From: Alphaproteobacteria bacterium
Lineage (GTDB): Bacteria; Pseudomonadota; Alphaproteobacteria; Sphingomonadales; Sphingomonadaceae
DNA: 5,473 nucleotides
Reading direction: 5' to 3'
Assembly: GCA_016650315.1 (NCBI GenBank)
Contig: JAENVZ010000041.1
Location: 1-5,473, forward strand
A program made the position numbers and the translations under genes. Below the pieces are notes generated by a model, which saw nothing but the letters and a program-made list of their open reading frames with translations, made no database searches and had not been told where the DNA came from. This document shows positions 1 through 5,284 of this stretch, one piece after another (position 1 is the first letter of the stretch; the number at the start of each line of letters is the position of its first letter).

Positions 1-1
1 C

Positions 2-49
2 ACCATTGTCACGATGGATGACATCGAAGCGGCTCTGGCGGCGTTTTGA
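2..49 (+). CDS. C-terminal end of an unidentified protein (partial, cut by window edge)
   Basis: An open frame enters from the left edge and ends at TGA 47-49. The visible residues are TIVTMDDIEAALAAF, an acidic, alanine-rich helical tail. The next gene's ATG (52) follows after only 2 bases, so the two are probably co-transcribed and translationally coupled. Fifteen residues are too few to assign a family. In the classical fatty-acid cluster fabD lies next to fabG, so a fatty-acid or acyl-CoA enzyme is a reasonable guess, but nothing in the tail proves it. Confidence 0.55.
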   Translation, partial: TIVTMDDIEAALAAF

Positions 50-51
50 TC

Positions 52-858
52 ATGACGAATATAGTCCTGCAACAGCGTGATGGGCCGGTGCTGACAGTCA
101 CGCTCAACATGCCCGAAAAGCGCAACCCGGTATCGGACGCCGCGATGGTCGATGCGCTGTGCGATGTGTTGCAGGCTGCAGATCAGGACATTGGTGTGCG
201 CGTGGTCATATTGACCGGCGCGGGAAGCGCCTTTTCCTCCGGCGGCGACCTGAAAGCGATGGCGAAGCCCGATATGGGCGGGTTGCGTGCCAGCCTGCCT
301 GCGCAGACCCGGCGCAACTACCGCTATGGCATTCAGCGACTGCCGCTGATGTTCCAGGCGCTTGAAGTGCCGGTGATTGCGGCCATTAACGGTCCGGCGA
401 TTGGTGCTGGTTGCGATCTTGCCTGCATGTGCGATGTGCGCGTGGCGGCGCAATCCGCACGTTTTGCGGAAAGCTTCGTCAAGCTGGGTATCACACCCGG
501 CGATGGCGGCGCATGGTTGCTGCCCCGCATTATCGGTTTTTCGCGCGCGACCGAACTGGCTCTGACCGGTGAGATGATTGACGCGGATGAGGCCCTGCGG
601 ATTGGCCTTGTCTCACATGTGGTGCCCGACGATCAGCTTTTGTCCCACGCGCATTTGATCGCGGACAAGATCGCGGCAAACCCCGCCCATGCGACGCGGA
701 TGACCAAGAGGCTGTTGCGAGAAGCGCAAGATGCCTCCCTTGCCAATATATTGGAAATGTCGGCGGCGATGCAGGCGCTTGCCCATGCCACTGCCGACAA
801 TCAGGAAGCTATCAATGCCTTTATCGAACGCCGCGACCCGACGTTCAAAGGCGAATAG
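52..858 (+). CDS. Enoyl-CoA hydratase/isomerase (crotonase) family protein
   Basis: Encodes 268 residues, the usual length for a single-domain crotonase acting on acyl-CoA thioesters in the cytoplasm. Both oxyanion-hole segments are clear: SSGGDL (about residues 62-67) and NGPAIGAGCDLA (about 113-124). They are followed by the family's PGDGG-WLLPR stretch (about 149-159). The two glutamates of classical hydratases appear replaced: Asp122 sits in the CDLA motif where CELA is usual, and Phe142 in AESF stands where the QPE glutamate lies. The protein is therefore probably not an ordinary crotonyl-CoA hydratase. It could be an isomerase, a hydratase using other residues, or another acyl-CoA enzyme; the substrate cannot be read. 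A TTG at 46 would add two residues but overlaps the preceding stop codon. ATG 52 gives the natural N-terminus MTNIVLQQ. No strong Shine-Dalgarno is visible, consistent with coupling to the gene 2 bp upstream. fabG starts 12 bp downstream. Confidence 0.9.
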   Translation: MTNIVLQQRDGPVLTVTLNMPEKRNPVSDAAMVDALCDVLQAADQDIGVRVVILTGAGSAFSSGGDLKAMAKPDMGGLRASLPAQTRRNYRYGIQRLPLMFQALEVPVIAAINGPAIGAGCDLACMCDVRVAAQSARFAESFVKLGITPGDGGAWLLPRIIGFSRATELALTGEMIDADEALRIGLVSHVVPDDQLLSHAHLIADKIAANPAHATRMTKRLLREAQDASLANILEMSAAMQALAHATADNQEAINAFIERRDPTFKGE

Positions 859-870
859 GAAAGGATAACC

Positions 871-1608
871 ATGTTCGATCTTACAGGCATGACCGCTCTT
901 GTCACCGGCTCTACCGGCGGCATCGGGTCCGCCATTGCAAAGGCATTGGCCGCGCAGGGTGCGACGCTGGCGCTTTCAGGCACCAGTGAAGAGAAACTGT
1001 CGGCGTTCAAGGCGGAGCTGGGCGGCGATCATGTCATCCTGCCCTGTAATCTTGGCGATCCGGTTCAGGTGGATGCTTTGGTCCCTGCTGCCGTCGGAAA
1101 ACTCGGAAAACTCGACATCCTCGTCAACAATGCTGGCGTCACGCGCGACAATCTAGCCATGCGAATGAAGGATGAGGAGTGGGATCAGGTGATTCGCATC
1201 AATCTGGAGGCGGCATTCCGCCTTGCCCGCGCGGCGTGCAAGCCAATGATGAAGGCGCGTTTTGGCCGGATTATCTCCATCACATCAGTCGTCGGTGCGA
1301 CCGGCAATCCGGGGCAGGTCAATTATGCCGCGTCAAAGGCTGGTCTTGTCGGCATGTCAAAGGCGCTGGCCGCTGAACTGGCCAGTCGGAACATCACCGT
1401 CAACTGCGTGGCGCCCGGCTTCATCAAGTCGGCGATGACCGATGTGCTGCCCGATGCGCAGAAGGAAGCGTTGCTGACCAAGATCCCGGCAGGCAAGCTG
1501 GGCGAAGGTGAGGACATTGGCGCGGCGGTCGCCTATCTGGCCAGCAAGGAGGCGGGATATGTCACCGGCCTGACGCTGCACGTCAATGGCGGGATGGCGA
1601 TGCTGTGA
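871..1608 (+). CDS. fabG: 3-oxoacyl-[acyl-carrier-protein] reductase FabG
   Basis: NADPH-dependent reductase that converts 3-oxoacyl-ACP to (3R)-hydroxyacyl-ACP in the fatty-acid elongation cycle; members of the family are cytoplasmic tetramers. The protein is a classical 245-residue SDR (E. coli FabG has 244). The Rossmann nucleotide motif TGSTGGIG is at 12-19 and NNAG at 86-89. The catalytic set is Asn111, Ser139, Tyr152 and Lys156 (YAASK). The stretch TRDNLAMRMKDEEW (91-104) and the ending LHVNGGMAML are highly characteristic of FabG rather than of a generic SDR. A good Shine-Dalgarno (AGGAAAGG, 857-864) overlaps the stop codon of the crotonase gene and sits 6 bases from ATG 871. The two genes are likely one transcript. 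acpP follows after an unusually long, structured 214-bp gap. Confidence 0.97.
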   Translation: MFDLTGMTALVTGSTGGIGSAIAKALAAQGATLALSGTSEEKLSAFKAELGGDHVILPCNLGDPVQVDALVPAAVGKLGKLDILVNNAGVTRDNLAMRMKDEEWDQVIRINLEAAFRLARAACKPMMKARFGRIISITSVVGATGNPGQVNYAASKAGLVGMSKALAAELASRNITVNCVAPGFIKSAMTDVLPDAQKEALLTKIPAGKLGEGEDIGAAVAYLASKEAGYVTGLTLHVNGGMAML

Positions 1609-1613
1609 TTTTT

Positions 1614-1730
1614 TCCGTTGGGTTCGAGTAGAATTCGAGCTTGTCGAAAAGGCAAATCGAGAACTTGGCGGCGCGGAATTTCTCGACTTCGGTTCTCGAC
1701 AAGCTCGGGCCTGCGCTCGAAACAAACGAA
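1614..1730. repeat. 117-bp nested palindromic intergenic element between fabG and acpP
   Basis: Three inverted-repeat pairs are nested symmetrically. The outer arms 1614-1628 and 1716-1730 match at 12 of 15 positions. The middle arms 1636-1647 (CGAGCTTGTCGA) and 1696-1707 are a perfect 12-bp pair. The inner arms 1657-1663 and 1680-1686 are a perfect 7-bp pair enclosing a 16-base GC-rich loop. The connecting segments are nearly equal on both sides (7/8 and 9/9 bases). A second copy of the inner right arm (TTCTCGAC at 1693-1700) allows an alternative 8-bp pairing of 1657-1664 with 1692-1699, which would compete with the middle stem. TTCGAG/CTCGA-rich palindromes of this kind recall dispersed intergenic repeats of sphingomonads, but that is from memory. 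Possible roles are transcript end, mRNA stabiliser or a non-autonomous mobile repeat. No transposase is present. Confidence 0.75.
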
Positions 1731-1744
1731 TTGGCCCTGCAAAT

Positions 1745-1759
1745 AGGCTTGCGAAGCCT
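1745..1759. other. Short perfect hairpin upstream of acpP
   Basis: AGGCTT and AAGCCT form a perfect 6-bp stem around a GCG loop, followed by TTAAT on the + strand. It lies just right of the large palindrome and about 63 bases before the acpP start. It could be a weak end for read-through from fabG or an operator-like dyad. The T-run is too short for a convincing intrinsic terminator, so the role is open. Confidence 0.35.
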
Positions 1760-1796
1760 TTAATCAGCTACTAGGGCAAATGCCGACCAATGAATT

Positions 1797-1802
1797 CATA
1801 AT
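1797..1802 (+). promoter_or_regulatory. Possible -10 element for acpP
   Basis: CATAAT matches five of six bases of the sigma-70 -10 consensus and lies 20 bases before the acpP ATG. No recognisable -35 hexamer stands 16-18 bases upstream (1774-1779 reads GGGCAA). A promoter in this gap is expected because acpP is separated from fabG by a structured 214-bp region. This particular hexamer is only a candidate. TTTAAT at 1759-1764 is another. Confidence 0.22.
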
Positions 1803-1822
1803 CCCAACTAGAAGGATCTCTC

Positions 1823-2059
1823 ATGAGCGAGACAGCCGACCGCGTAAAGAAAATCGTTGTTGAACATCTGGGCGTTGAAGCCGAAAAGGTAAATGAAGAG
1901 GCGAGCTTCATCGACGATCTGGGCGCTGACAGCCTCGACATCGTCGAGCTGGTCATGGCTTTCGAAGAAGAGTTCGGCGTTGAAATTCCTGACGATGCGG
2001 CCGAAAAAATCGGCACCGTCAAGGATGCGATCGACTATATTGAAGCCAACAAGGGCTGA
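1823..2059 (+). CDS. acpP: Acyl carrier protein AcpP
   Basis: Small acidic carrier protein of 78 residues (E. coli AcpP has 78 codons). It holds the growing acyl chain as a thioester on a 4'-phosphopantetheine arm during type II fatty-acid synthesis in the cytoplasm. The attachment site is Ser37 in the invariant GADSLD motif (34-39), at the start of helix II. The following [18 protein letters not shown] is the standard acidic recognition helix and loop, which docks FabG, FabF and other partners. The Shine-Dalgarno AAGGA (1812-1816) lies 6 bases before ATG 1823, fitting strong translation. The gene is flanked by structured non-coding DNA on both sides, the palindrome upstream and a 13-bp hairpin downstream. 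It may therefore have its own abundant transcript, as ACP does in other bacteria; this is inferred, not seen. Confidence 0.98.
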   Translation: MSETADRVKKIVVEHLGVEAEKVNEEASFIDDLGADSLDIVELVMAFEEEFGVEIPDDAAEKIGTVKDAIDYIEANKG

Positions 2060-2108
2060 ACTGGTCTCGGTTGACCTCCGGCGGATGTGATGCTGGGCCG
2101 ATGATCTG

Positions 2109-2156
2109 AAAGCGGCTCTCCGGCCCGGGCGCATCCCGTGGAAGGAGGGCCGCTTT
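2109..2156 (+). terminator. Strong hairpin after acpP (terminator/attenuator-like)
   Basis: AAAGCGGCTCTCC (2109-2121) pairs with GGAGGGCCGCTTT (2144-2156) over 13 bp with a single G-U pair. The 22-base apical region can form a further 4-bp CGGG/CCCG stem (2126-2129 with 2135-2138). The A-run at the base of the left arm and the T-run at the end of the right arm resemble an intrinsic terminator, but only three T residues are present, so termination would probably be partial. The right arm also covers most of the AAGGAGG at 2142-2148, so the structure may affect translation of fabF as well. Confidence 0.6.
2142..2148 (+). promoter_or_regulatory. Perfect Shine-Dalgarno ahead of TTG 2155 (alternative fabF start)
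   Basis: AAGGAGG lies 6 bases before TTG 2155, which is in frame with fabF and would add ten residues (MRSALMMEHS) before the conserved MRRVVVTGLG. It is the best ribosome-binding match in the window, yet it is buried in the right arm of the 2109-2156 hairpin. It may be a regulated start or a standby site for ribosomes. By homology the ATG at 2185 is preferred. Confidence 0.45.
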
Positions 2157-2174
2157 GCGTAGTGCGTTGATGAT

Positions 2175-2178
2175 GGAG
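2175..2178 (+). promoter_or_regulatory. Ribosome binding site for the preferred fabF start
   Basis: GGAG at 2175-2178 is spaced 6 bases from ATG 2185. It is weaker than the upstream AAGGAGG but lies outside the hairpin and serves the start that gives the family-typical N-terminus MRRVVVTGLG. Confidence 0.5.
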
Positions 2179-2184
2179 CATAGT

Positions 2185-3444
2185 ATGCGTCGTGTGGTTG
2201 TAACCGGTTTGGGCATGGTAACGCCTTTGGGCGCCAGTGTTGAAACAACCTGGAAAAACATATTGGCGGCCAAATCGGGCGCGGCCACGATCACCCGCTT
2301 TGATGCCAGCGACTATGCCTGCAAGATCGCGTGCGAGGTAAAGCCAGTCGACCATGAATATGGTTTCGATCCCAACAAGCGCGTGGACCACAAGGTGCAG
2401 CGGCAGGTTGACCCGTTCATCATCTTTGGCATTGATGCCGCAGGGCAAGCGTTGGAAGATGCGGGCCTTACCGACATGAGTGAGGAGGAACGCCTGCGCG
2501 CGGGCTGTTCCATCGGTTCGGGCATTGGTGGTTTGCCGGGTATTGCGAGCGAATCCATCGTCCTGCATGAAAAGGGTCCACGCCGCGTCTCTCCGCACTT
2601 CGTGCATGGTCGCCTCATCAACCTGATTTCCGGGCAGGTCAGCATCAAATATGGCTTGATGGGTCCCAATCACGCTGTCGTCACCGCCTGTTCGACCGGC
2701 GCGCACAGCATTGGCGATGCCGCGCGGATGATTGCGATGGACGATGCTGACGTGATGCTGGCGGGCGGCGCGGAAGGTGCGATCTGTCCGCTTGGTATTG
2801 CCGGTTTCTCGCAGGCACGGGCGCTGTCCACCAATTTCAACGATACGCCCGAACGCGCATCGCGTCCCTATGACATCGACCGCGACGGCTTCGTTATGGG
2901 CGAGGGTGCGGGTGTCGTCGTGCTGGAAGAATATGAACATGCCAAGGCGCGCGGCGCGAAAATCTATGGCGAAGTCATCGGCTATGGCCTGTCGGGCGAT
3001 GCCTATCATGTGACCGCGCCGCATCCCGAAGGTTCAGGCGCTTTTCGTGCCATGGAGATGGCGATGCGCAAGTCAGGGCTGGCGCTGTCGGATATTGACT
3101 ATGTCAACGCCCATGGCACCTCGACGCCGCTGGGTGATGAACTGGAACTGGGCGCGGTGCGCCGCCTGTTCGGTAATGCAATCGGTACCATGTCGATGTC
3201 GTCCACCAAGTCGGCCATCGGGCATTTGCTGGGCGGTGCGGGTGCGGTCGAGTCCATTTTCTGCTTGCTGGCGATCCGTGACCAGATCGTGCCGCCAACG
3301 CTCAACCTGGACAATCCGTCAGAGAATTGCGTCGGCGTCGATCTTGTCCCGCACAAGGCGAAGGAGCGGAAGGTGAAGGCCGTGCTCAACAACAGCTTCG
3401 GCTTTGGCGGCACCAACGCCAGCCTGGTGATGAAAGCGCTCTGA
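2185..3444 (+). CDS. fabF: Beta-ketoacyl-ACP synthase II FabF
   Basis: Condensing enzyme (KAS II) that extends acyl-ACP with malonyl-ACP in the cytoplasm. It has 419 residues from ATG 2185; E. coli FabF has about 413. The thiolase-fold catalytic triad is complete: Cys169 in TACSTGAHS, His310 in NAHGTSTP and His347 in SAIGHLLGGAGA, with the conserved Lys342 between them. The glycine-rich C-terminal NSFGFGGTN (403-411) carries the gatekeeper Phe407. An insertion-like stretch near 50-75 (CEVKPVDHEYGFDPNKRVDHK) and SPHFVHGRLINLISG match the alphaproteobacterial FabF pattern. A TTG at 2155 with a perfect Shine-Dalgarno would add ten residues. The ATG was chosen because MRRVVVTGLG is the usual beginning. 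mltG starts 4 bases after the stop codon, so the pair is probably one operon. Confidence 0.97.
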   Translation: MRRVVVTGLGMVTPLGASVETTWKNILAAKSGAATITRFDASDYACKIACEVKPVDHEYGFDPNKRVDHKVQRQVDPFIIFGIDAAGQALEDAGLTDMSEEERLRAGCSIGSGIGGLPGIASESIVLHEKGPRRVSPHFVHGRLINLISGQVSIKYGLMGPNHAVVTACSTGAHSIGDAARMIAMDDADVMLAGGAEGAICPLGIAGFSQARALSTNFNDTPERASRPYDIDRDGFVMGEGAGVVVLEEYEHAKARGAKIYGEVIGYGLSGDAYHVTAPHPEGSGAFRAMEMAMRKSGLALSDIDYVNAHGTSTPLGDELELGAVRRLFGNAIGTMSMSSTKSAIGHLLGGAGAVESIFCLLAIRDQIVPPTLNLDNPSENCVGVDLVPHKAKERKVKAVLNNSFGFGGTNASLVMKAL

Positions 3445-3448
3445 TCCC

Positions 3449-4420
3449 ATGCGGCGGCTTGGCTGCCTGATCCTCATTGTCAGTTTGGCAATTACCGCGT
3501 TCCTGGCGCTCAATTTTGTGCGCGGGTGGATGGGTGAGGGGCCAGCCGAAAAGGCCATGACTGTCATCATTTCCGAAGGGACCACCCTGACGGGCGCGGC
3601 GCGGGATATGGAAAAGGCAGGCGCGATCTCTTCGGCCCGGACGTTCCTGTCACGCGCAAAAATCTTTGGTTCGAAGGCTCCGATCAGGACGGGCGAATAT
3701 TTGATCCCGGCCCATGCCAGCAATCACGACATATTGAACATGTTGCAAAGCGGGAAGGTCGTTGCGCGACTGGTGACGATTCCCGAAGGAATGCCCTCTA
3801 TATTGGTGCATGAAAAGCTGTTCGCCGAAAAATTTCTGATCGGTGACATCACTGTATCGCGCGAAGGGTCGGTGTTGCCCGACAGCTATAGCTATGAACG
3901 GGGCGAGACACGTCAGGCGGTGCTGAACCGGATGCAGCAGGCGATGAAGGATACGTTGGCCGAGCTATGGCGCAAACGGAGCAAGGATGCGGTCGTGAAA
4001 ACGCCGCAGGAGGCTGTGACGCTAGCCAGCATTGTCGAGAAGGAAACCGGCGTTCCGTCCGAGCGGCGGATGGTCGCGGGCGTCTATAGCAACCGGCTAA
4101 AGATCGGAATGCGGCTGCAAGCGGACCCGACGATCATCTATCCCATCACACAGGGCAAACCGCTGGGTCGCCGTATTCTCAAATCCGAAATCGAGGCGGT
4201 CAACGGTTACAACACCTATGCCATGGCGGGCATGCCCAAGGGACCGATTGCCAATCCCGGTCGTGCGTCGATAGAGGCAGTGCTACACCCGGCGAAGACC
4301 AAGGCGTTGTATTTTGTCGCTGATGGCAAGGGCGGGCATGTCTTTTCCGACACGTTGGAAGAACATAATACCAATGTGAATAAGTGGTTCGCCATCCGGC
4401 GGACGCGGGGGGAGTTGTAG
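3449..4420 (+). CDS. mltG: Endolytic murein transglycosylase MltG (YceG family)
   Basis: Inner-membrane lytic transglycosylase that cleaves nascent glycan strands and is thought to set their length. It has 323 residues, close to the family's roughly 340. A basic start (MRR) and one hydrophobic segment (about 4-22) form the membrane anchor, leaving the rest in the periplasm. The YceG catalytic region is clear: ASIVEKET with Glu197 as the predicted catalytic acid, QADPT at 224-228, YNTYAMAGMPKGPIANPG at 254-271 and the closing HVFSDTLEEHN at 297-307. LPDSYSY (143-149) corresponds to the family's FPDTY-type motif. No good Shine-Dalgarno precedes ATG 3449. With only 4 bases after the fabF stop, translation is probably coupled. 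The fabF-mltG pairing is conserved in many proteobacteria. The 3' end faces pilZ with 7 bp between stops. Confidence 0.95.
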   Translation: MRRLGCLILIVSLAITAFLALNFVRGWMGEGPAEKAMTVIISEGTTLTGAARDMEKAGAISSARTFLSRAKIFGSKAPIRTGEYLIPAHASNHDILNMLQSGKVVARLVTIPEGMPSILVHEKLFAEKFLIGDITVSREGSVLPDSYSYERGETRQAVLNRMQQAMKDTLAELWRKRSKDAVVKTPQEAVTLASIVEKETGVPSERRMVAGVYSNRLKIGMRLQADPTIIYPITQGKPLGRRILKSEIEAVNGYNTYAMAGMPKGPIANPGRASIEAVLHPAKTKALYFVADGKGGHVFSDTLEEHNTNVNKWFAIRRTRGEL

Positions 4421-4427
4421 GTTCGAG

Positions 4428-4760
4428 TTATTCGGAAACCAGAGTGAGCGCGCGGAACAGTGCTTTGTCTATCGGCGCATCGAACCGGCATCCGATATTG
4501 TTGCCATTGCACCAGACCGCCGTGGCGGCAACGGGGCCGCTTCCTTCAAATCGCAGCCAGAGCCGATCATTGGCTTCGAATCTGGCATCTGTGGCAACGC
4601 GACAACCATAGATTGAAAGATCCAGAAGCTGAGCATCATGGGCCAGAGCTGTACGACGCCGGATCGTTGCGCGATGCAGTACAACGGGATGACGAAACGC
4701 CTTGCGTTGTTCAACCAGTGCAGGTGCCACACTGCGATATCGTGAATTACGCAAACTCAT
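4428..4760 (-). CDS. Single-domain PilZ protein (putative c-di-GMP receptor)
   Basis: A 110-residue protein consisting almost entirely of one PilZ domain. Both ligand motifs are present: RKAFR (19-23, the RxxxR element) and DLSIYG (47-52, the D/N-x-S-x-x-G element). The beta-barrel closes with AVWCNGNNIGCRF (81-93). It should therefore bind cyclic di-GMP; its output partner is unknown, as there is no enzymatic or membrane domain. Such stand-alone PilZ proteins often act on motility, polysaccharide or cell-surface processes by protein contact. ATG 4760 is preceded by a run of seven G and a GAGG at a spacing of about 10 bases, a mediocre ribosome site. It lies 125 bp downstream of folB on the same strand and converges on mltG. 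The opposite strand is also open over much of this stretch, but that frame shows no family features. Confidence 0.9.
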   Translation of the reverse strand: MSLRNSRYRSVAPALVEQRKAFRHPVVLHRATIRRRTALAHDAQLLDLSIYGCRVATDARFEANDRLWLRFEGSGPVAATAVWCNGNNIGCRFDAPIDKALFRALTLVSE

Positions 4761-4885
4761 CCCTGCCCCCCCTCGGAGTCAGAATGGTATCGCTCATTGC
4801 TCAACAATCGGTTAAGCTTGAGGTGTAAGGGTAGTTAATGGGTTATCGAGTGCTTTGTAGCCGCTTCCTCGGGCCTGCAAAACCC
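4761..4885 (-). other. Gap between folB and pilZ
   Basis: A 125-bp stretch with no gene on either strand. It is more AT-rich around 4795-4850 and should hold the pilZ promoter if the gene is not simply read through from folB. I could not pick a convincing -35/-10 pair, and no terminator hairpin follows the folB stop. Co-transcription of SDR, folB and pilZ therefore remains possible. Confidence 0.4.
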
Positions 4886-5284
4886 CTACCGTTCCCGCAA
4901 TCTTACAATTCGGCACCCCACCGCTGCGTCGGGATAAATATCCGTCTTGCTGCTTTCCACCGCCACCGCTGTTACAGGTGGGAAGGCCCAGCATAATTGC
5001 GCCACCCGGTCGCAGAAATGTTCTTGCAACGCGAATTTTTGGGCCTTTGCCATTTTGCCGATTTCCAGCCGCAAAAAATCGTAATCGACAACCTCCGTAA
5101 TCTGGTCCTCCACCGGATGATCGTAGAGCGAGAGCATTTCGACCGTGACCATTACGGGCTGTGGCTGTTCCAGTTCATGCGCATGCACACCCAGGAACAT
5201 ATCAACCCGGTAATTGTCCAGCCGCGTGACATAAGCATGGGCGATATTCGCGTCGTCGGGCAGGAAACTAAACAGCAGGCTCAT
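4886..5284 (-). CDS. folB: Dihydroneopterin aldolase family protein (FolB-like)
   Basis: Predicted to convert 7,8-dihydroneopterin to 6-hydroxymethyl-7,8-dihydropterin and glycolaldehyde in folate synthesis. It has 132 residues from ATG 5284, close to the family's usual 115-125. The tunnel-fold landmarks align: GVHAHELEQPQ (32-42) with Glu37 at the pterin-contacting position, VVDYDFL with Tyr68, the LQEH segment with Glu88 as the second pterin anchor, and Lys113 in SSKTDIYPDA as the predicted catalytic lysine. Overall the sequence is divergent, so a FolX-like epimerase or another tunnel-fold activity is possible. The frame stays open further upstream to 5359, but the start at 5284 is preferred because it forms an ATGA overlap with the stop of the preceding SDR gene and drops a low-complexity leader antisense to nothing conserved. 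Translational coupling with the SDR is likely. Confidence 0.85.
   Translation of the reverse strand: MSLLFSFLPDDANIAHAYVTRLDNYRVDMFLGVHAHELEQPQPVMVTVEMLSLYDHPVEDQITEVVDYDFLRLEIGKMAKAQKFALQEHFCDRVAQLCWAFPPVTAVAVESSKTDIYPDAAVGCRIVRLRER

Noticed and set aside
1357..1742. - strand open frames across the fabG end and the fabG-acpP gap
   Set aside because: They are antisense to fabG and then run through the palindromic repeat. No ribosome site or conserved motif supports them.
2071..2076. TTGACC as a -35 element for fabF
   Set aside because: It matches five of six consensus bases, but no -10-like hexamer occurs 16-18 bases downstream.
2035..3024. Long 329-codon open frame on the - strand opposite acpP end and fabF
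   Set aside because: It lies almost entirely antisense to the clear FabF reading frame, has no recognisable domain, and is the kind of shadow expected in GC-rich DNA.
4420..4440. Bidirectional terminator between mltG and pilZ
   Set aside because: The dyad is short and bulged and lacks a T-run on either strand, so it is not called as a terminator.
4460..4828. 122-codon + strand open frame opposite pilZ
   Set aside because: It is antisense to a protein with both PilZ motifs, has a composition unlike a folded protein, and shows no family features.
4812..4838. TTAA-containing motifs in the pilZ upstream gap resembling CtrA sites
   Set aside because: The spacing does not fit TTAA-N7-TTAA: the closest pair reads TTAA-N6-TTAC on the - strand, so it is not a credible CtrA box.
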